Origin: Streptacidiphilus sp. P02-A3a
GTDB taxonomy: Bacteria > Actinomycetota > Actinomycetes > Streptomycetales > Streptomycetaceae
NCBI RefSeq assembly: GCF_014084105.1
Contig: NZ_CP048289.1
Location: 8,875,922 to 8,939,921 of the forward strand
Reading direction: 5' to 3'
Length of the DNA: 64,000 nucleotides
Shown: in pieces, positions 18,043 to 30,953 of the stretch
How the letters are laid out: every line of letters starts with the position of its first letter
Position numbering within the stretch: position 1 is the first letter of the stretch
Notes under the pieces: generated by a model
Databases searched by the model: none
Told to the model about the DNA's origin: nothing
What the model saw: only the letters and a program-made list of their open reading frames with translations
Translations under genes and position numbers: made by a program

Positions 18043-19577
18043 CCACCCAACCCGTCGGGGGCTACCGACGTACGTACCTGATCGGCAAGGCCAAGCCGAA
18101 CGCCGTCGTCGGCAAGAACCGGGAGAGCGGCGAGGTCTTCCTGCTGATCTTCGGGGCCTTCCTCGGCATGCTCTGGGGCATCGCCGTCCAGGGCTTCCTG
18201 GTGCTGCGACTGCTCGGACTGGTGGCCTTCCCGCTGCTGGCCTTCGCGATCGTCTACCTGCCCTACCGCAAGCGGACCTTCTACAAGTGGGCGGAGATCA
18301 ACCGCAGCTACCGCCGCACGGTCCGCTCCGGCAGCGGCAGCTGGCGCTCCGACGTCCACGAGGCGGGTACCCGCCTCGACGGGCAGGAGGTCGAGATCGG
18401 CCCGCCGCCCGGCATCGGCCGGATCCGCTGGCTCGCCGCGCCCTTCGGCCCGGACGAGGTCGCCGTGCTGATGCACCTCAACCGGCGCACCGTCACCGCC
18501 GCCATCGAGATCGAGGGCCCCGGCGTGGGCCTGCGCGACTCCGAGGACCAGGAGTCCCTGGTCGAGCGCTTCGGGACGCTGCTGAAGCACGTCGCCAACG
18601 GCGACGGCTTCGTGACCCGGCTGCAGATCCTGGCCCGCACCCTCCCCGCCGACCCGGACGCGCACGCCAAGGACGTCGCCCGACGCGGCGACCCGGACTC
18701 GCCGCCCTGGCTCCAGGACTCCTACGACCAGCTCCAGGCGATGGTCTCCACCTCCTCCGAGCAGCACCGGGCCTACCTGGTCGCCTGCATGCCCTACACC
18801 CGCGACCTCGCCGCGGAGGCCCAGGTGATGGGCCGGAACCAGGGGCGCGGCCGGGGCGACGAGGGCCTGGCGGCGGTGATGGCCCGCGAGCTCAACGACA
18901 TCTGCGCGCGGCTCGCCGAGGCCGACATCCGGGTACGCCAGCCGCTGGGCCAGGCCCGGCTCAGCTCGCTGCTGCACTCCATGTACGACCCGGACCACCA
19001 GATCGACCACCTCCAGGCGATGTCGAAGCGCAACGCCTGGCCCGCCGAGCTGGACGCCACCCATCCGAACTACCTCCAGGCGAAGACCAGGGAGTCGGCC
19101 ACCCGGGAACCGTGGTGCCACGCCACCGCGTGGATCAAGGAGTGGCCGCTGACTCCCGTCGGAGTGAACTTCCTGGCGCCGCTGCTGGTGCACACCCCGG
19201 ACGTGATCCGCACCGTGGGCGTCACCATGGACCTGGAGCCCACCGACGTGGCCATCGAGCGGATGCTCACCGAGAAGACCAACGACGACGCCGAGGCCAG
19301 CCGCCAGGCCAAGTTGAACCGCACGGTGGACCCGCGCGACTCGGCGCACAGCGGGCGCGTGGACCAGCGCGGGGAGGATCTCGCCTCGGGCGCGGCAGGC
19401 GTGAACCTGGTCGGCTACATCACCGTCAGCTCCCGTACGCCTGAGGCACTTGCCCGCGACAAGCGGACAATCCGCGCCTCGGCGGGTAAGAGTTATCTCA
19501 AGCTCGAATGGTGCGACCGAGAACACCACCGGGCCTTCGTGAACACGCTCCCCTTCGCCACCGGCATCCGCCGCTAA
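18039..19577 (+). CDS. SCO6880 family protein (secretion-locus membrane/VirB4-N-like component)
   Basis: A 512-residue protein with two hydrophobic helices near residues 32-75 and a long cytoplasmic region. The N-terminal membrane part resembles PrgI/TcpE and the rest resembles the N-terminal domain of VirB4. It is a family I know as SCO6880, common in actinobacterial conjugation and secretion loci next to a separate ATPase. Useful segments are EVAVLMHLNRRTVTAAIEIEG and AYLVACMPYTRDLAAEA. No Walker motifs are present. TTG start with AGGGAGG about 7 bases upstream; translation is coupled to the VirB6-like gene. Confidence 0.82.
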   Translation: MTTQPVGGYRRTYLIGKAKPNAVVGKNRESGEVFLLIFGAFLGMLWGIAVQGFLVLRLLGLVAFPLLAFAIVYLPYRKRTFYKWAEINRSYRRTVRSGSGSWRSDVHEAGTRLDGQEVEIGPPPGIGRIRWLAAPFGPDEVAVLMHLNRRTVTAAIEIEGPGVGLRDSEDQESLVERFGTLLKHVANGDGFVTRLQILARTLPADPDAHAKDVARRGDPDSPPWLQDSYDQLQAMVSTSSEQHRAYLVACMPYTRDLAAEAQVMGRNQGRGRGDEGLAAVMARELNDICARLAEADIRVRQPLGQARLSSLLHSMYDPDHQIDHLQAMSKRNAWPAELDATHPNYLQAKTRESATREPWCHATAWIKEWPLTPVGVNFLAPLLVHTPDVIRTVGVTMDLEPTDVAIERMLTEKTNDDAEASRQAKLNRTVDPRDSAHSGRVDQRGEDLASGAAGVNLVGYITVSSRTPEALARDKRTIRASAGKSYLKLEWCDREHHRAFVNTLPFATGIRR

Positions 19578-19599
19578 CCCCACCCACCGGAGGCATCGC

Positions 19600-20958
19600 A
19601 TGGCAGCAGCACCCGTGGGCGGCCTGACCGACGCCTTCGCCACCTTCCTCTTCGGCAAGAACGAGACCACCCGGCTACCGGTCCGCACCTCCACCGGGCA
19701 GGCGCAGGCCGTCTACCTGCCGACGGCGGCGCCCGGACTGGGCGACTCCGGCGTGATCATCGGACGCGAGGTCTACAGCGGGAAGGGGTACGTCTACGAC
19801 CCCTTCCAGCTGTACGGGCAGCAGCTGCCCGCACCGCACTGGCTGGTCCTCGGCGAGTCCGGCAACGGCAAGTCCGCGCTGGAGAAGACCTACGTGCTGC
19901 GCCAGCTGCGGTTCCGCGACCGGCAGGTGGTGGTCCTGGACGCCCAGGGCGAGGACGGCGTCGGCGAGTGGAACCTGATCGCCCGGGCGCTCGGAATAAC
20001 TCCGGTCCGGCTGGACCCGCAGGCGGCGCTCGCGGGCGGCGTGAAGCTCAACCCGCTGGACCCGGCGATCACCACCACCGGCCAGCTGGCGCTGCTGCGC
20101 ACCATCGTCGAGGTCGCCATGGGGCACAGCCTCGGCGAGCGCGCCGGCTTCGCCCTGAAGGCCGCGCACGCGCACATCATCGCCACCATCACCGAGCGGC
20201 AGCCGGTCCTCGCCGACATCATCGACACCCTGCGCACCCCCAACACCGACTTCATCGACCCGCTGGGGGTCTCCCTGACCGACATCCAGACCTGGGGCCT
20301 GGACGTCGCCCTGGTGCTGGACCGGCTGGTCGACGGCGACCTGCGGGGCATGTTCGACGGGCCGACCACCACCGACATCAACCTGGACGCGCCGCTGATC
20401 GTCTTCGACCTCTCGCACATCGACCGCAACTCGATCGCGATGCCGATCCTGATGGCGATCGTCGGCGTCTGGCTGGAGCACACCTGGATCAGACCGGACC
20501 GCAAGAAGCGGATCTTCCTGGTCGAAGAGGCCTGGCACATCATCAACTCCCCCTTCGTCGCGCAGCTCTTCCAGCGGCTGCTGAAGTTCGGGCGGCGGCT
20601 GGGCCTGTCCTTCATCGCCGTCGTGCACCACCTGTCGGACGTGGTCGACGGCGCGGCGGCCAAGGAGGCCTCGGCGATCCTGAAGATGGCGTCCACGCGT
20701 ACCATCTACATGCAGAAGGCGGACGAGGCCCGGGCGACCGGGCGGGTGCTGGGGCTTCCGCGCTGGGCGGTGGAGATCATTCCCACGCTGTCGCCGGGCA
20801 TCGCGGTCTGGGACGTGAACGGCAACGTGCAGGTCGTCAAACACCTGATCACCGAGCAGGAACGGCCACTCGTCTTCACCGACCGGGCCATGACGGAGGA
20901 CGCCATCATCGAACGTACCCGTGCCTCGAAGCAGCTGGCCGACGATCCGGCTGCATGA
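19600..20958 (+). CDS. VirB4-like ATPase of the secretion locus
   Basis: A 452-residue cytoplasmic ATPase. Walker A is GESGNGKSA near residue 87 and Walker B is IFLVEEAWH near 307, followed by FGRRLGLSFIAVVHHLSD. This is the VirB4/TraG-class RecA-like fold. It lacks the N-terminal VirB4 domain, which appears to be supplied by the preceding SCO6880 protein, so VirB4 is split in two genes. It would energise substrate transfer or pilus biogenesis. The stop overlaps the next start (ATGA). Confidence 0.9.
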   Translation: MAAAPVGGLTDAFATFLFGKNETTRLPVRTSTGQAQAVYLPTAAPGLGDSGVIIGREVYSGKGYVYDPFQLYGQQLPAPHWLVLGESGNGKSALEKTYVLRQLRFRDRQVVVLDAQGEDGVGEWNLIARALGITPVRLDPQAALAGGVKLNPLDPAITTTGQLALLRTIVEVAMGHSLGERAGFALKAAHAHIIATITERQPVLADIIDTLRTPNTDFIDPLGVSLTDIQTWGLDVALVLDRLVDGDLRGMFDGPTTTDINLDAPLIVFDLSHIDRNSIAMPILMAIVGVWLEHTWIRPDRKKRIFLVEEAWHIINSPFVAQLFQRLLKFGRRLGLSFIAVVHHLSDVVDGAAAKEASAILKMASTRTIYMQKADEARATGRVLGLPRWAVEIIPTLSPGIAVWDVNGNVQVVKHLITEQERPLVFTDRAMTEDAIIERTRASKQLADDPAA

Positions 20959-22853
20959 TGGCCCGTCAGGCACCTGACCCGCGCGCGCCCGGTCCCCGCC
21001 CCTGGGGACCGCAGCCCTCGCCCGCGCGCGGGATCCCCGACGGCGCGATCGTCGGGGTGCTGGCGATCCTGCTCGGCACGACCACCCTGGTGTGGACGGC
21101 GACCGCGCTGGCCGGTCTGATCACCCACGGGCGGTTGCCGCACCCGCTGCCCTTCGAGGGGACCCCGACCGCGATCCGGGTGCTGGCGACGGAACCCAAC
21201 CAGTTGTCCGCCGCCTGGCCGGGGACGCCAGTGGCGGCGTTGCCGTCGGCCACCGCCTTCTGGACGACGTTCTTCGTGCTGCTGGCGCTGCTGATCGCGC
21301 TGGCGCTGACCATGCTCTCGGCGTGGACACGGCTGCGCCGGGCGGCCGCCGCGGCCCGCACGCCCCAGCCGGACCAGGACGGGCCGCCGTTCCCCGGGCC
21401 GGTCCCCACCCCGGTTCCACAGGCGCAGGCCCCGCAGCCGCATGCCCCGCAGCCGCAGCCGGGCGCGCAGCGGTTCCCCCCGCCCCGGCGGACGCCGCCG
21501 CAAGCCGGTCCGCCGTCGGCCACCGAGATCACGACGGAGATACCGCCCCAGCTCTCCGCCCAGTTCAGCGACCAGTTCAGCGACCAGTTCGCCGACCCCC
21601 TGCCCGCTGCCTGGTCCGAGCCGCTCCGCGGCCCGCTCCCCAGCGGGGCACCGGTCCGGCCCGCGGCCGCCGCCAAGCGGGCGTTCGCCTTCCCACCCGG
21701 TGCGGTCTGCCTGCTCGCGCCGGACCCGGGCGCCTCCGCCGCCGCCAAGCGCCGACTGCTACAGGACGCCGTCAGCCGGGCGACCGGGGCGGTGCTGGTG
21801 GTCAGCGACGACCTGGGCCTCTGGCGGGCCCGCCCCGCGCACCGGGACGCCCGGCTGTTCGATCCGCTGCGGCTCACCGACGCCGACAGCGACGCCCGCG
21901 TCCGCTGGGCGCCGCACAGCCGCTGCGAGGATCCGGCGGTCGCGGGCAGCCGCGCCCGCGCGCTGCTGGCGGCCACCGGCCGTCCCGGCAACTCCCCCGG
22001 CGAGAAGAGCGTCCAGGAAGCCGCCCAGGCCCTGCTGCGCTGCTGGCTGCATGCCGCCGCGCTGGACGGGCGGCCGTTCCGGCACGTGCTGCGCTGGGCC
22101 GCCGGGACCGCCCGCCAGGAGGCGGTCACCGTGCTGCGCACCGCCGATCCGCACCTGGCCGCGCCGGGCTGGAGCGGCGAGCTCCAGTCCATCCTCGGCA
22201 ACGCGACCGAGCTGCGCGAGGCGGCACTGGACCGGGTGCTGTCCGCGCTCGACGCGCTGTCCGAGCTGCATGTGCTCAAGGCCTGCACCCCCGAGTCGGC
22301 AACCGACGCACTCGATGTGGAGTCGTTCCTGCGCAACCGGGGAACCCTGTATCTGACCGGCCGCGCCGACGAGGCCCGCGTGAGCCGCTCAGCGCACAGC
22401 GCGATGCCGCTCCTCACCGCGCTTGTGGACGACGTGGTCGAGCACGGCCGGCGCATCGCCGTACGGTCATCCTCCGGTCGGCTCGACCCACCACTGCTGT
22501 GCGTGCTGGACAACGTCGCGTCCGTCTCCCCGCTGCCGGGACTGCCGGAGCTGATGTCCCGGGGCGGCCCGCTGGGCCTGGACACCGTCGCCGTGCTCCG
22601 CTCCCCCGAGCAGGCCCGGGCGCGGTGGGGCGACCGCGCTGTCCACAGCCTGTGGACAAGTGCCGACGCCCGCATCGTCCTCGGCCCTTCCGACGGCCCG
22701 CTGCCGGAGGGACCGGCAACCGACCAGGAGCCCGCCGAGAACGCCGACCTGGATGTCGGCGAACTGCTGCTGCTCCGCCACCGGCACCCCGCCGAACGCG
22801 TCACGCTGCCGCCGACGGCCGCTTCCAGCACACCCACTGCCGCGAGCGGCTGA
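20955..22853 (+). CDS. Coupling-protein (VirD4/TraG)-like membrane protein with degenerate ATP-binding motifs
   Basis: A 632-residue protein. Two N-terminal membrane helices, about residues 27-50 and 95-118, are followed by a Pro/Gln-rich linker and, from about 235, a RecA-like domain. This is the architecture of type IV coupling proteins. The Walker A position reads LAPDPGASAAAKRR rather than GxxGxGK(S/T). The Walker B position, PLLCVLDNVASV, lacks the catalytic acidic pair. The fold-level similarity shows in conserved spacing, GTLYLTGRADEARV, and the C-terminal domain. I infer a structural, possibly non-hydrolysing, receptor. The ATG overlaps the ATPase stop. Confidence 0.75.
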   Translation: MMARQAPDPRAPGPRPWGPQPSPARGIPDGAIVGVLAILLGTTTLVWTATALAGLITHGRLPHPLPFEGTPTAIRVLATEPNQLSAAWPGTPVAALPSATAFWTTFFVLLALLIALALTMLSAWTRLRRAAAAARTPQPDQDGPPFPGPVPTPVPQAQAPQPHAPQPQPGAQRFPPPRRTPPQAGPPSATEITTEIPPQLSAQFSDQFSDQFADPLPAAWSEPLRGPLPSGAPVRPAAAAKRAFAFPPGAVCLLAPDPGASAAAKRRLLQDAVSRATGAVLVVSDDLGLWRARPAHRDARLFDPLRLTDADSDARVRWAPHSRCEDPAVAGSRARALLAATGRPGNSPGEKSVQEAAQALLRCWLHAAALDGRPFRHVLRWAAGTARQEAVTVLRTADPHLAAPGWSGELQSILGNATELREAALDRVLSALDALSELHVLKACTPESATDALDVESFLRNRGTLYLTGRADEARVSRSAHSAMPLLTALVDDVVEHGRRIAVRSSSGRLDPPLLCVLDNVASVSPLPGLPELMSRGGPLGLDTVAVLRSPEQARARWGDRAVHSLWTSADARIVLGPSDGPLPEGPATDQEPAENADLDVGELLLLRHRHPAERVTLPPTAASSTPTAASG

Positions 22854-22924
22854 CACTCCCGTACTCTCGGGGGCCACAGACCTGAACGACAGCGTCGGCG
22901 ACAGCGGAAGCGAGCAGGAGCACC

Positions 22925-24244
22925 ATGAGCAACTACGGGGGTTGGCCCGGCCAGCCTGGCCGACCGGGCCCCGGCACCTGGACCTACGCTCCGCCCCCAC
23001 CGAAGCCCGGGGTGATACCCCTGCACCCGCTGACCGTCGCGGACGTCATCGGCGGGATCTTCGCGACGCTTCGCCACTACTTCTGGGCGGTCTACGGACC
23101 GCTGGCCACGGTGGTCCTGGCCTGCGGCGTGGTCACATCCGGCGCGATCGCCCTCAGCTACTCCCCACTGCACACGCTCTACACCGCCGTCCAGCGCCAG
23201 GACGGCGTGAGCAGCAGCCAGCTGAGCGAGTTCCTCGCCTTCGGCGGCGGCTTCGTCCTGCTCTACGTGATCTTCGCCTTCCTCTGGTACGCCGTCTCCG
23301 GGCTGCTCACCAGCGCGGTGCTGCGGCATGCGGTGGTCGGTCGCCGGGCGACGATGCGGCAGATCCTCGCCGAGGCGCGTCCCCGGCTGTGGCAGACCCT
23401 GGGCGCCCTCGGGGCGATCGCGCTGGTGGTCGGCGGGGCCTTCCTGGTCTCGATCGTGGCCTTCGTCGTCCTCGCTGCCCTGGCCGGCGGCGGCGGGGCG
23501 GCGATCGGCATGCTGCTGCTCGTCGCCTCCGCTGTCTGGATGCTCTTCCTGACCATCCGGATGGCGACCCTGGTGCCGGTGGTGGTGCTGGAGAACCAGG
23601 GCGTGAAGGACGCGCTCACCCGCGCCTGGCGGCTCAACCAGGGGAACTGGTGGCGCACCCTCGGGTTCACCATGCTGGTGTCGCTGCTGGGGTCCGTCGC
23701 CTCCCAGATCGTGACCACTCCGATCTCCATGCTGACCAGCGGTTCGGCGCTGATCTCGCTGCCGCAGCCCGGGCAGGCCTGGAGCGCGGCCGATCTGCCG
23801 AGCTTCGGCAGTGCCTGGGTGTACTTCGTCGGCACCGTGGCGGCCACCTTCGTCACCAGCGTGCTGCTGCTGCCGCTGGTACCGCTCAGCAACGGCCTGG
23901 TCTACATCGACCGCCGGATCCGCCGGGAGAGCCTGGACGAGCAGCTCGCGGCCGAGGCGGGCATCAGCCTGGCCACCCCGCCGCCTCCGCCCCCTCCGAC
24001 CTTCGGCGGCGGCTGGCCGGGGCAGGCACCCTACGGGCAGGCGCCTTACGGGCAGCAGCCCCACGGCGGCTGGCCGGGGCAGCAGCCCTGGCCGGGACAG
24101 CAGCCACCGGTCGGCTGGCCCATGGCCCAACCCCCGGCGCCTCCGGCTCCGCCCGTGCCGCCGGTCCCGCCCGCGCCCGAGACTCCGACCACGCCTCCGG
24201 CTCCGCCCGAGGACCGCGCCGGCGACTCCGGATCACCCAACTGA
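22925..24244 (+). CDS. Polytopic membrane protein with proline-rich tail
   Basis: A 439-residue protein. The N-terminus is Gly/Pro-rich (GGWPGQPGRPGPG). Six or more membrane helices follow (about 55-330), with VVLENQGVKDALTRAWRL, a segment shared with membrane domains of the glycerophosphodiester phosphodiesterase-associated family. The last 100 residues are repetitive Pro/Gly/Gln (GWPGQ, APYGQ), likely disordered. ATG is preceded by AGGAGCACC. It is 71 bases after the coupling-like gene and may belong to the same transcript. Function is unknown. Confidence 0.78.
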   Translation: MSNYGGWPGQPGRPGPGTWTYAPPPPKPGVIPLHPLTVADVIGGIFATLRHYFWAVYGPLATVVLACGVVTSGAIALSYSPLHTLYTAVQRQDGVSSSQLSEFLAFGGGFVLLYVIFAFLWYAVSGLLTSAVLRHAVVGRRATMRQILAEARPRLWQTLGALGAIALVVGGAFLVSIVAFVVLAALAGGGGAAIGMLLLVASAVWMLFLTIRMATLVPVVVLENQGVKDALTRAWRLNQGNWWRTLGFTMLVSLLGSVASQIVTTPISMLTSGSALISLPQPGQAWSAADLPSFGSAWVYFVGTVAATFVTSVLLLPLVPLSNGLVYIDRRIRRESLDEQLAAEAGISLATPPPPPPPTFGGGWPGQAPYGQAPYGQQPHGGWPGQQPWPGQQPPVGWPMAQPPAPPAPPVPPVPPAPETPTTPPAPPEDRAGDSGSPN

Positions 24245-24287
24245 ACAGCCGTAAAACCTCGTTGACCCCGCCGCTACGATCGACGCC

Positions 24288-25052
24288 ATGAGCGAGATCG
24301 AACTGGTCGGCGGGGTCAACCGCGTCCTGCGCCGAGGCGGCGCCGTCATCCGCCCGGCGGGGGCCTGGACACCCAGCGTGCACCGGCTGCTCGACCACCT
24401 CCAGGCGAAGGGCTTCGACGGCGCCCCGCGCGCGCTGGGCATCAGCGAGGACGGCGGCGAGGAGACGGTCTCGTACCTCGACGGCGAGGTCGGCCACTAC
24501 CCGCTGCCCGACTACGTCCGCGGCGACGAGGCCCTCCTCGCCGCCGCCCGCCTGCTGCGCGGCCTGCACGACGCCTCGACCGACTTCCCGCACCGCCCCG
24601 ACGACGTGTGGATGCTGCGGGCCCGGCAGCCGGTCGAGGTGATCTGCCACGGCGACGCCGCGACCTACAACTGTGTGTTCCGCGACGGACTGCCGGTGGC
24701 CTTCTTCGACTTCGACACCGCCCACCCGGGCCCCCGCCTCTGGGACGCCGCCTACACCGCCTACCGCTTCGTGCCACTGCACGCCCCCGGCGCGGGCGAG
24801 GGCACCCTGCCACTGGAGGACCAGGCCCGGCGGCTGCGGATGTTCGCGGACGCCTACGGCCTGACCGCCGAGGAGCGGACGCAGTTGACCGCCACGGTCG
24901 TCGCCCGACTCCAGGCACTGGTGGACTTCATGACCGAGCAGGCCGCTGCGGGCAGCGCGGCCTTCGCCGGCCACCTCGCCGAGGGCCACCACCTCGGGTA
25001 CCTGGCCGACGCCGAGTACGTCACCGAGCACGCCGCCCAACTCGCCTGCTGA
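24288..25052 (+). CDS. APH-fold phosphotransferase family protein
   Basis: A 254-residue protein of the aminoglycoside phosphotransferase/choline kinase fold. The catalytic Brenner motif is present as HGDAATYNCVF, and the metal-binding motif as AFFDFDTAHPG. The N-terminal nucleotide-binding half (GGVNRVLRRGGAVIRPAG) is short. Substrates of this fold include sugars, choline, amino-group drugs and proteins, so antibiotic resistance should not be assumed. It faces the rRNA operon. Confidence 0.85.
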   Translation: MSEIELVGGVNRVLRRGGAVIRPAGAWTPSVHRLLDHLQAKGFDGAPRALGISEDGGEETVSYLDGEVGHYPLPDYVRGDEALLAAARLLRGLHDASTDFPHRPDDVWMLRARQPVEVICHGDAATYNCVFRDGLPVAFFDFDTAHPGPRLWDAAYTAYRFVPLHAPGAGEGTLPLEDQARRLRMFADAYGLTAEERTQLTATVVARLQALVDFMTEQAAAGSAAFAGHLAEGHHLGYLADAEYVTEHAAQLAC

Positions 25053-25250
25053 CCATCGTCAGCAGGGCGCCCTCTCACAGCGGACGCCGACCCACAGCAC
25101 ACCCCAGCCCGTCGAGAGCCTGCTCCCAGCGCCGCTGGGACTCAGGCCCGCGACGACGGCACCGTCTGCGGCGAACTCGATCTCACCGGAGCTGGACCCC
25201 CGTTGAGGACGATCACCTGAGTCATCACCAGGTCACCGGTCCGGAAATGC

Positions 25251-25287
25251 CTGTAGGCCCCCTGACGTGATGTCAGGGGGCCTACAG
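25251..25287. terminator. rRNA operon terminator
   Basis: A perfect 16-bp stem, CTGTAGGCCCCCTGAC with GTCAGGGGGCCTACAG, and a 5-base GTGAT loop lie 9 bases beyond the 5S 3' end. It is symmetric, so it probably also stops transcription from the facing phosphotransferase gene. The 200 bases between that gene and the hairpin show no gene. Confidence 0.85.
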
Positions 25288-25295
25288 TAAAGGTT

Positions 25296-25414
25296 GTTCG
25301 GCGGCGTCCTACTCTCCCACAGGGTCCCCCCTGCAGTACCATCGGCGCTATGAGGCTTAGCTTCCGGGTTCGGGATGTAACCGGGCGTTTCCCTCACGCT
25401 ATGACCACCGAAAC
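25296..25414 (-). rRNA. rrf: 5S ribosomal RNA
   Basis: About 119 bases. The complement begins GTTTCGGTGGTCATAGCGTG and ends in GGACGCCGCCGAAC, with internal GAACCCGGAAGCTAAGCC and GCGCCGATGGTACTGC, the actinobacterial 5S sequence. The first and last bases are good to one or two positions. It is the last gene of the rrn operon; the 23S-5S spacer is about 83 bases. Confidence 0.96.
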
Positions 25415-25497
25415 ACTATGAAGTTGACCGCACACCACTCCTCACGGAGCGGGGGTCGTTCCTTCAGAACAACACAGTGGACGCGTAGCAACTATGG

Positions 25498-30438
<4,941 letters not shown>

Positions 30439-30953
30439 TGTTCTCGGGATATCCCGATCACACTCGCGTTGAGCGGCACAGCAACCGGCGGAATAGCCGA
30501 TCCCGTGCACTGCGTCCTCGCTAGTGTTTTGTGCATCAAAGGAACCTCGTCCGATCAACGGACGGGGTATCAACATATCTGGCGTTGACTTTTGGCACGC
30601 TGTTGAGTTCTCAAGGAACGGACGCTTCCTTCAAGACCCTTTCACCGGTCTCTCCGGGCGCTTCGTTCTTCGTTTTCTAGCTTACCAGACCGTTTCCGGC
30701 CCGATTTCCCGCCGCCCCGCGCCGTTTCCGGCCCGTTCCGACGAGTGAAACCTTAGCGGAACCACGTCGTAGACGCGAAATCCACCGCATTCCGCGGATT
30801 GCCTCATGAAAAAGGCACAGGGCATGCCGAACCAATGGGTCGGATGATCTGTCGATCCAGGGAATGGCTGCTCCCAGGACCGTCCGCGCTCAGCGCGTGC
30901 GGGGGCTCCTGGCCATGCAGCTCGACGTACATTAGACACGTCGTGACATGAAG
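30439..30953 (-). promoter_or_regulatory. rRNA leader and promoter region
   Basis: A gene-free region of 515 bases upstream of 16S. On the minus strand it contains -10-like hexamers TAAGCT (30679-30684), TAAGGT (30750-30755) and TAATGT (30929-30934), consistent with several tandem rrn promoters. Nearer 16S is CTTGAGAACTCAACAGCGTG (about 30598-30617), the actinobacterial leader motif linked to processing or antitermination. A CGTCCG/CGGACG stem-loop lies at 30548-30564. Which promoters are used cannot be told from sequence. Confidence 0.55.

Noticed and set aside
17709-19694. A 661-residue minus-strand open frame
   Set aside because: Antisense to the VirB6-like and SCO6880 genes; composition is that of a shadow frame.
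14042-22853. An integrative conjugative element
   Set aside because: No relaxase, integrase, replication gene, att repeat or base-composition change was found; gene order appears to be core chromosome.
20966-24130. A 1054-residue minus-strand open frame
   Set aside because: It runs antisense to the coupling-like and membrane-protein genes and has Arg/Ser/Ala-rich low-complexity sequence, the typical shadow of high-GC coding DNA. No ribosome site or family motif.
24288-25052. Aminoglycoside resistance gene
   Set aside because: The APH fold is present but is used for many substrates, and nothing nearby supports resistance.
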